From positions 4,216,001 through 4,280,000 of the forward strand of contig NZ_CP026167.1 in NCBI RefSeq assembly GCF_002902985.1: a stretch of DNA of 64,000 nucleotides, given 5' to 3'. Below are positions 61,987 to 64,000 of this stretch, piece after piece. The first letter of the stretch is position 1; every line of letters starts with the position of its first letter. The notes under the pieces are model-generated. The model saw only the letters and a list, made by a program, of their open reading frames with translations, was not told where the DNA came from and made no database searches. This DNA comes from Leclercia sp. LSNIH1 (lineage in GTDB: Bacteria > Pseudomonadota > Gammaproteobacteria > Enterobacterales > Enterobacteriaceae). The translations under genes and the position numbers were made by a program.

Positions 61987-63459
61987 TTACCATGATAAAG
62001 TGAACTCTCGTTCAACGAATGCCTGATTTACCGACATCTGGATCACTCCATTTGAATATGTGAAACTTCCGGGGTAGCAGCTCCCACATCCATCTCCCCA
62101 CCAACGGGTTATCCTTTCGCTAACTAATTTTATTTCAGAGCGTGTAATACCATCTCGCCAGAAAGTCAAATCAGTATAAACGTCTTTCCTACAACTATTG
62201 CTGGAGTTGTTTCCTGCATGACAAGATAAAATTATTTTTAGCGGTTTTGGAGCATCTGCTGCATAATTTATTCTTCGCCAAATCCCATCCTGACAGGAAA
62301 TAATAGCCCCTGTGGATTCCTTACTGATTAATCCTTGGGTAGGACAGGCTGTTCCTACAACCTCAGTCGAGTTAGGTAAAAAATAGTTTGCGTCGATAGT
62401 TTTATCTGAATGAATATTTCCGGTAGCCTCTATATTTCCACTTACCTTCACATATCCACTAAGTACCCCTCCGGTGGTTTTAACATTTTTACCATTATAT
62501 GCGGTAATAGTATTTGCATCAGTCATATTCCAACCACCACCCCATTTCTGAAAGTATATACCTCCATCACCTAATGTTCTGAACCAGTTCTGCGTGTATG
62601 TCTCGCCTCTAGATTGGATATTTTCGGCTGAAACAGTGTTATTAGCATTTATTGAACCATTGACCTGAGCACTACCGCCAACACGGATATGTGCACCGAC
62701 AACTGTATCTCCAGTGGAATTCAGAACATTAGCAGTCGCAGTTCCTGCAGCAGTTATATCTTGGACATTCTTGATGCTTTTACCTCCCATATTAAGATCC
62801 CCCGTCATCGGCAATGTGCCATCACGACGAAGATAAACAGAATACATGGTGGAATCATATCCTACGCGATAGGCCATCAATCCAGCACTTGTGATATTAC
62901 TGTAATCTGTAGATGCCTCTTTCCATGCACCCTGTAAACCTGATGCTAACGTTGCTGATTGCGTCATACCACTATCAATACCTGCCGCTTGCATCGCTCG
63001 ACCCAATAAATCGTAACGATACTTATCCCCTTCCATCCAAGGCAAAGTCGTTGTAATAAGACCATTAACTACATAGTTAGGTGATATTCCTGAACGTTTT
63101 AATATAATTTTATATGAAGATTTTAGCGCATTAATACCGGTGTATGACGCAGGTAATAACCCTTCATTAACCAGTGTCTGGTATGTAATTTCGCAGCCTG
63201 AAGCATTACAGACACGGGGACCCGGATCGCTTGACTGACTGCTGCTTAAAGTCAGAGTGGAAAGTTTATCATATCGGATATTAATATAACCATTAACCGC
63301 CTCCCCGACCTGTTTAATTTGCTGACCAACAGCATTAGCTATAATCGTTTCCTGTTCATTTTTCATATCCTGAAAACGCATAAATGCCATCATGCTACCC
63401 ACACCCAGCACCAATACGAGTTCTAACAGGGAGAACCCTTTCTTATTTTGTTTTTTCAT
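61987..63459 (-). CDS. Type IVb minor pilin/tip adhesin, PilV-like
   Basis: A 490-residue prepilin-like protein. The ATG at 63459 (MKKQNKKG-FSLLELVLVLG) is eight bases after AAGGA; an ATG two codons upstream is closer than usual to that site. Glu at mature position 5 is present. The next ~200 residues follow the shufflon-protein N-terminal domain of R64 PilV (pilus-tip adhesin), with paired cysteines in VCNASGCEI. The middle has tail-fibre-like sequence (PMTGDLNMGGKSIKNVQDI; WFRTLGDGGIYFQKWGGGWNM) and a variable, cysteine-rich C-terminus. No shufflon repeat or recombinase gene is seen. Confidence 0.85.
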   Translation of the reverse strand: MKKQNKKGFSLLELVLVLGVGSMMAFMRFQDMKNEQETIIANAVGQQIKQVGEAVNGYINIRYDKLSTLTLSSSQSSDPGPRVCNASGCEITYQTLVNEGLLPASYTGINALKSSYKIILKRSGISPNYVVNGLITTTLPWMEGDKYRYDLLGRAMQAAGIDSGMTQSATLASGLQGAWKEASTDYSNITSAGLMAYRVGYDSTMYSVYLRRDGTLPMTGDLNMGGKSIKNVQDITAAGTATANVLNSTGDTVVGAHIRVGGSAQVNGSINANNTVSAENIQSRGETYTQNWFRTLGDGGIYFQKWGGGWNMTDANTITAYNGKNVKTTGGVLSGYVKVSGNIEATGNIHSDKTIDANYFLPNSTEVVGTACPTQGLISKESTGAIISCQDGIWRRINYAADAPKPLKIILSCHAGNNSSNSCRKDVYTDLTFWRDGITRSEIKLVSERITRWWGDGCGSCYPGSFTYSNGVIQMSVNQAFVEREFTLSW

Positions 63460-63641
63460 TTTCATCGTCCTTTTTTATTTCACGTATTAATTAATTATCA
63501 AAAATAAACAGGAGGTCAAGACCGATGAATATATAATCAATGCAAAGATTAATAATAAAAATTAAAATGATCCGATTTTATCTCTCACTATCCGGTTTGT
63601 GGTATCATTACAATGATTTTATACATTCAGGATAAAAGACA
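63460..63641. promoter_or_regulatory. Divergent promoter region of the PilV-like gene and the H-NS paralogue
   Basis: A 182-base AT-rich gap with long A/T tracts (ATTAATTAATTAT...AAAATAAA) that separates two divergent genes. It is a good candidate for H-NS-type binding. No individual box could be assigned. Confidence 0.5.
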
Positions 63642-64000
63642 ATGACAGACGCTATTAAAACACTTAATAACATCCGTACCCTTCGCGCTCAGGCACGAGA
63701 AACAGATCTGGCTACACTTGAAGAGATGCTGGAGAAATTAACTTCTATTGTCGAAGACAGACGCCAAGAGGAAACAATCGCAAAGCAACAAAATGCTGAA
63801 CGTCAGGGCAAAATCGAAGCCCTGCGTGCGCAACTGCTTGAAGATGGCATTGACCCGTCTGAGCTGCTGGGTAATGTTAAATCATCACGTCCTGCTGCTG
63901 TCCGTGCTCCTCGTCCTGCAAAGTACAAATACATCGACGAAAATGGCGATGAGAAAACGTGGACAGGTCAGGGGCGAACACCAAAAGTGATTGCAGCTGC
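63642..64000 (+). CDS. H-NS family nucleoid protein (partial at right end)
   Basis: The first 119 residues of an H-NS/StpA-like protein, cut by the window end. Residues 1-65 form the coiled oligomerisation region ([20 protein letters not shown]), then a linker with DGIDPSELL, and the C-terminal DNA-binding motif TWTGQGRTP at 106-114. It differs from chromosomal H-NS at many places and is on an island, so it is more likely an accessory paralogue (Hfp or H-NS2 type) than hns itself. The ATG at 63642 follows AGGA. Confidence 0.93.
   Translation, partial: MTDAIKTLNNIRTLRAQARETDLATLEEMLEKLTSIVEDRRQEETIAKQQNAERQGKIEALRAQLLEDGIDPSELLGNVKSSRPAAVRAPRPAKYKYIDENGDEKTWTGQGRTPKVIAA

Noticed and set aside
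61987..63459. Shufflon at the PilV-like gene
   Set aside because: I saw no inverted repeat segments around the 3' end and no recombinase gene up to either gene edge.
54231..64000. Second argW attachment site inside the window
   Set aside because: The sequence GATTCCTGCAGGGGACACCA was not seen again; the right boundary must be outside.

Overview
The window is a 64 kb stretch of an enterobacterial chromosome. From position 1 to about 54,150 it is ordinary core genome. Nearly every protein is close to full-length collinear with its Escherichia coli counterpart, and the order nuoFECDBA - lrhA - alaA - yfbRSTUV - ackA-pta - yfcDEFG - folX - yfcH - hisPMQJ/argT - ubiX - purF - cvpA - dedD - folC - accD - dedA - truA - usg - pdxB - flk - yfcJ - fabB - mnmC - yfcL - epmC - yfcA - mepA - aroC - prmB - smrB - sixA - fadJI - yfcZ - fadL - mlaA - yfdC - argW follows the E. 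coli K-12 order. The GC-rich codon use and the absence of some E. coli genes (yfcC between pta and yfcD, the yfc fimbrial cluster between smrB and sixA, a GNAT gene where K-12 has yfcI/rpnB) suggest Enterobacter, Leclercia, Lelliottia or a close relative. The genus is an inference from gene order and recalled sequences, not from a search.

Core layout. Positions 1-3,980 hold the start of the respiratory complex I operon (minus strand), divided by a regulatory gap from lrhA. Positions 6,497-15,856 hold alanine synthesis, nucleotide clean-up and the acetate (AckA-Pta) node. Positions 15,911-20,425 hold small stress and housekeeping enzymes. Positions 20,500-24,567 hold the histidine and lysine/arginine/ornithine ABC importer, with a sigma-54 promoter in front of argT. 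Positions 24,865-34,557 hold the purF region with a PurR operator, then folate, fatty-acid and pseudouridine functions. Positions 34,672-46,235 hold fabB with adjacent FabR-like and FadR-like operators, mnmC, EF-P hydroxylation, aroC, prmB and sixA. Positions 46,445-54,080 hold the anaerobic/alternative beta-oxidation pair fadIJ, the fatty-acid porin FadL, MlaA and YfdC. FadR-like sites stand before fabB, fadI and fadL. Four REP/BIME clusters and about a dozen intrinsic terminators punctuate this part.

Accessory region. At tRNA-Arg(CCU), argW (54,156-54,230), composition shifts abruptly to AT-rich and an island begins: a P4-type tyrosine integrase, an unidentified small protein, a Type III restriction-modification system (mod, then res broken by a one-base deletion that separates helicase from nuclease), two type IVb-style prepilin genes (a PilS-like major pilin and a PilV-like tip adhesin with tail-fibre-like sequence) without any visible assembly genes, and the start of an H-NS paralogue that runs off the right end. 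The far attachment site is not in the window. This island is the only part I regard as unusual. The orphan pilin pair beside an H-NS paralogue and a damaged Type III system is the best candidate for something undescribed.
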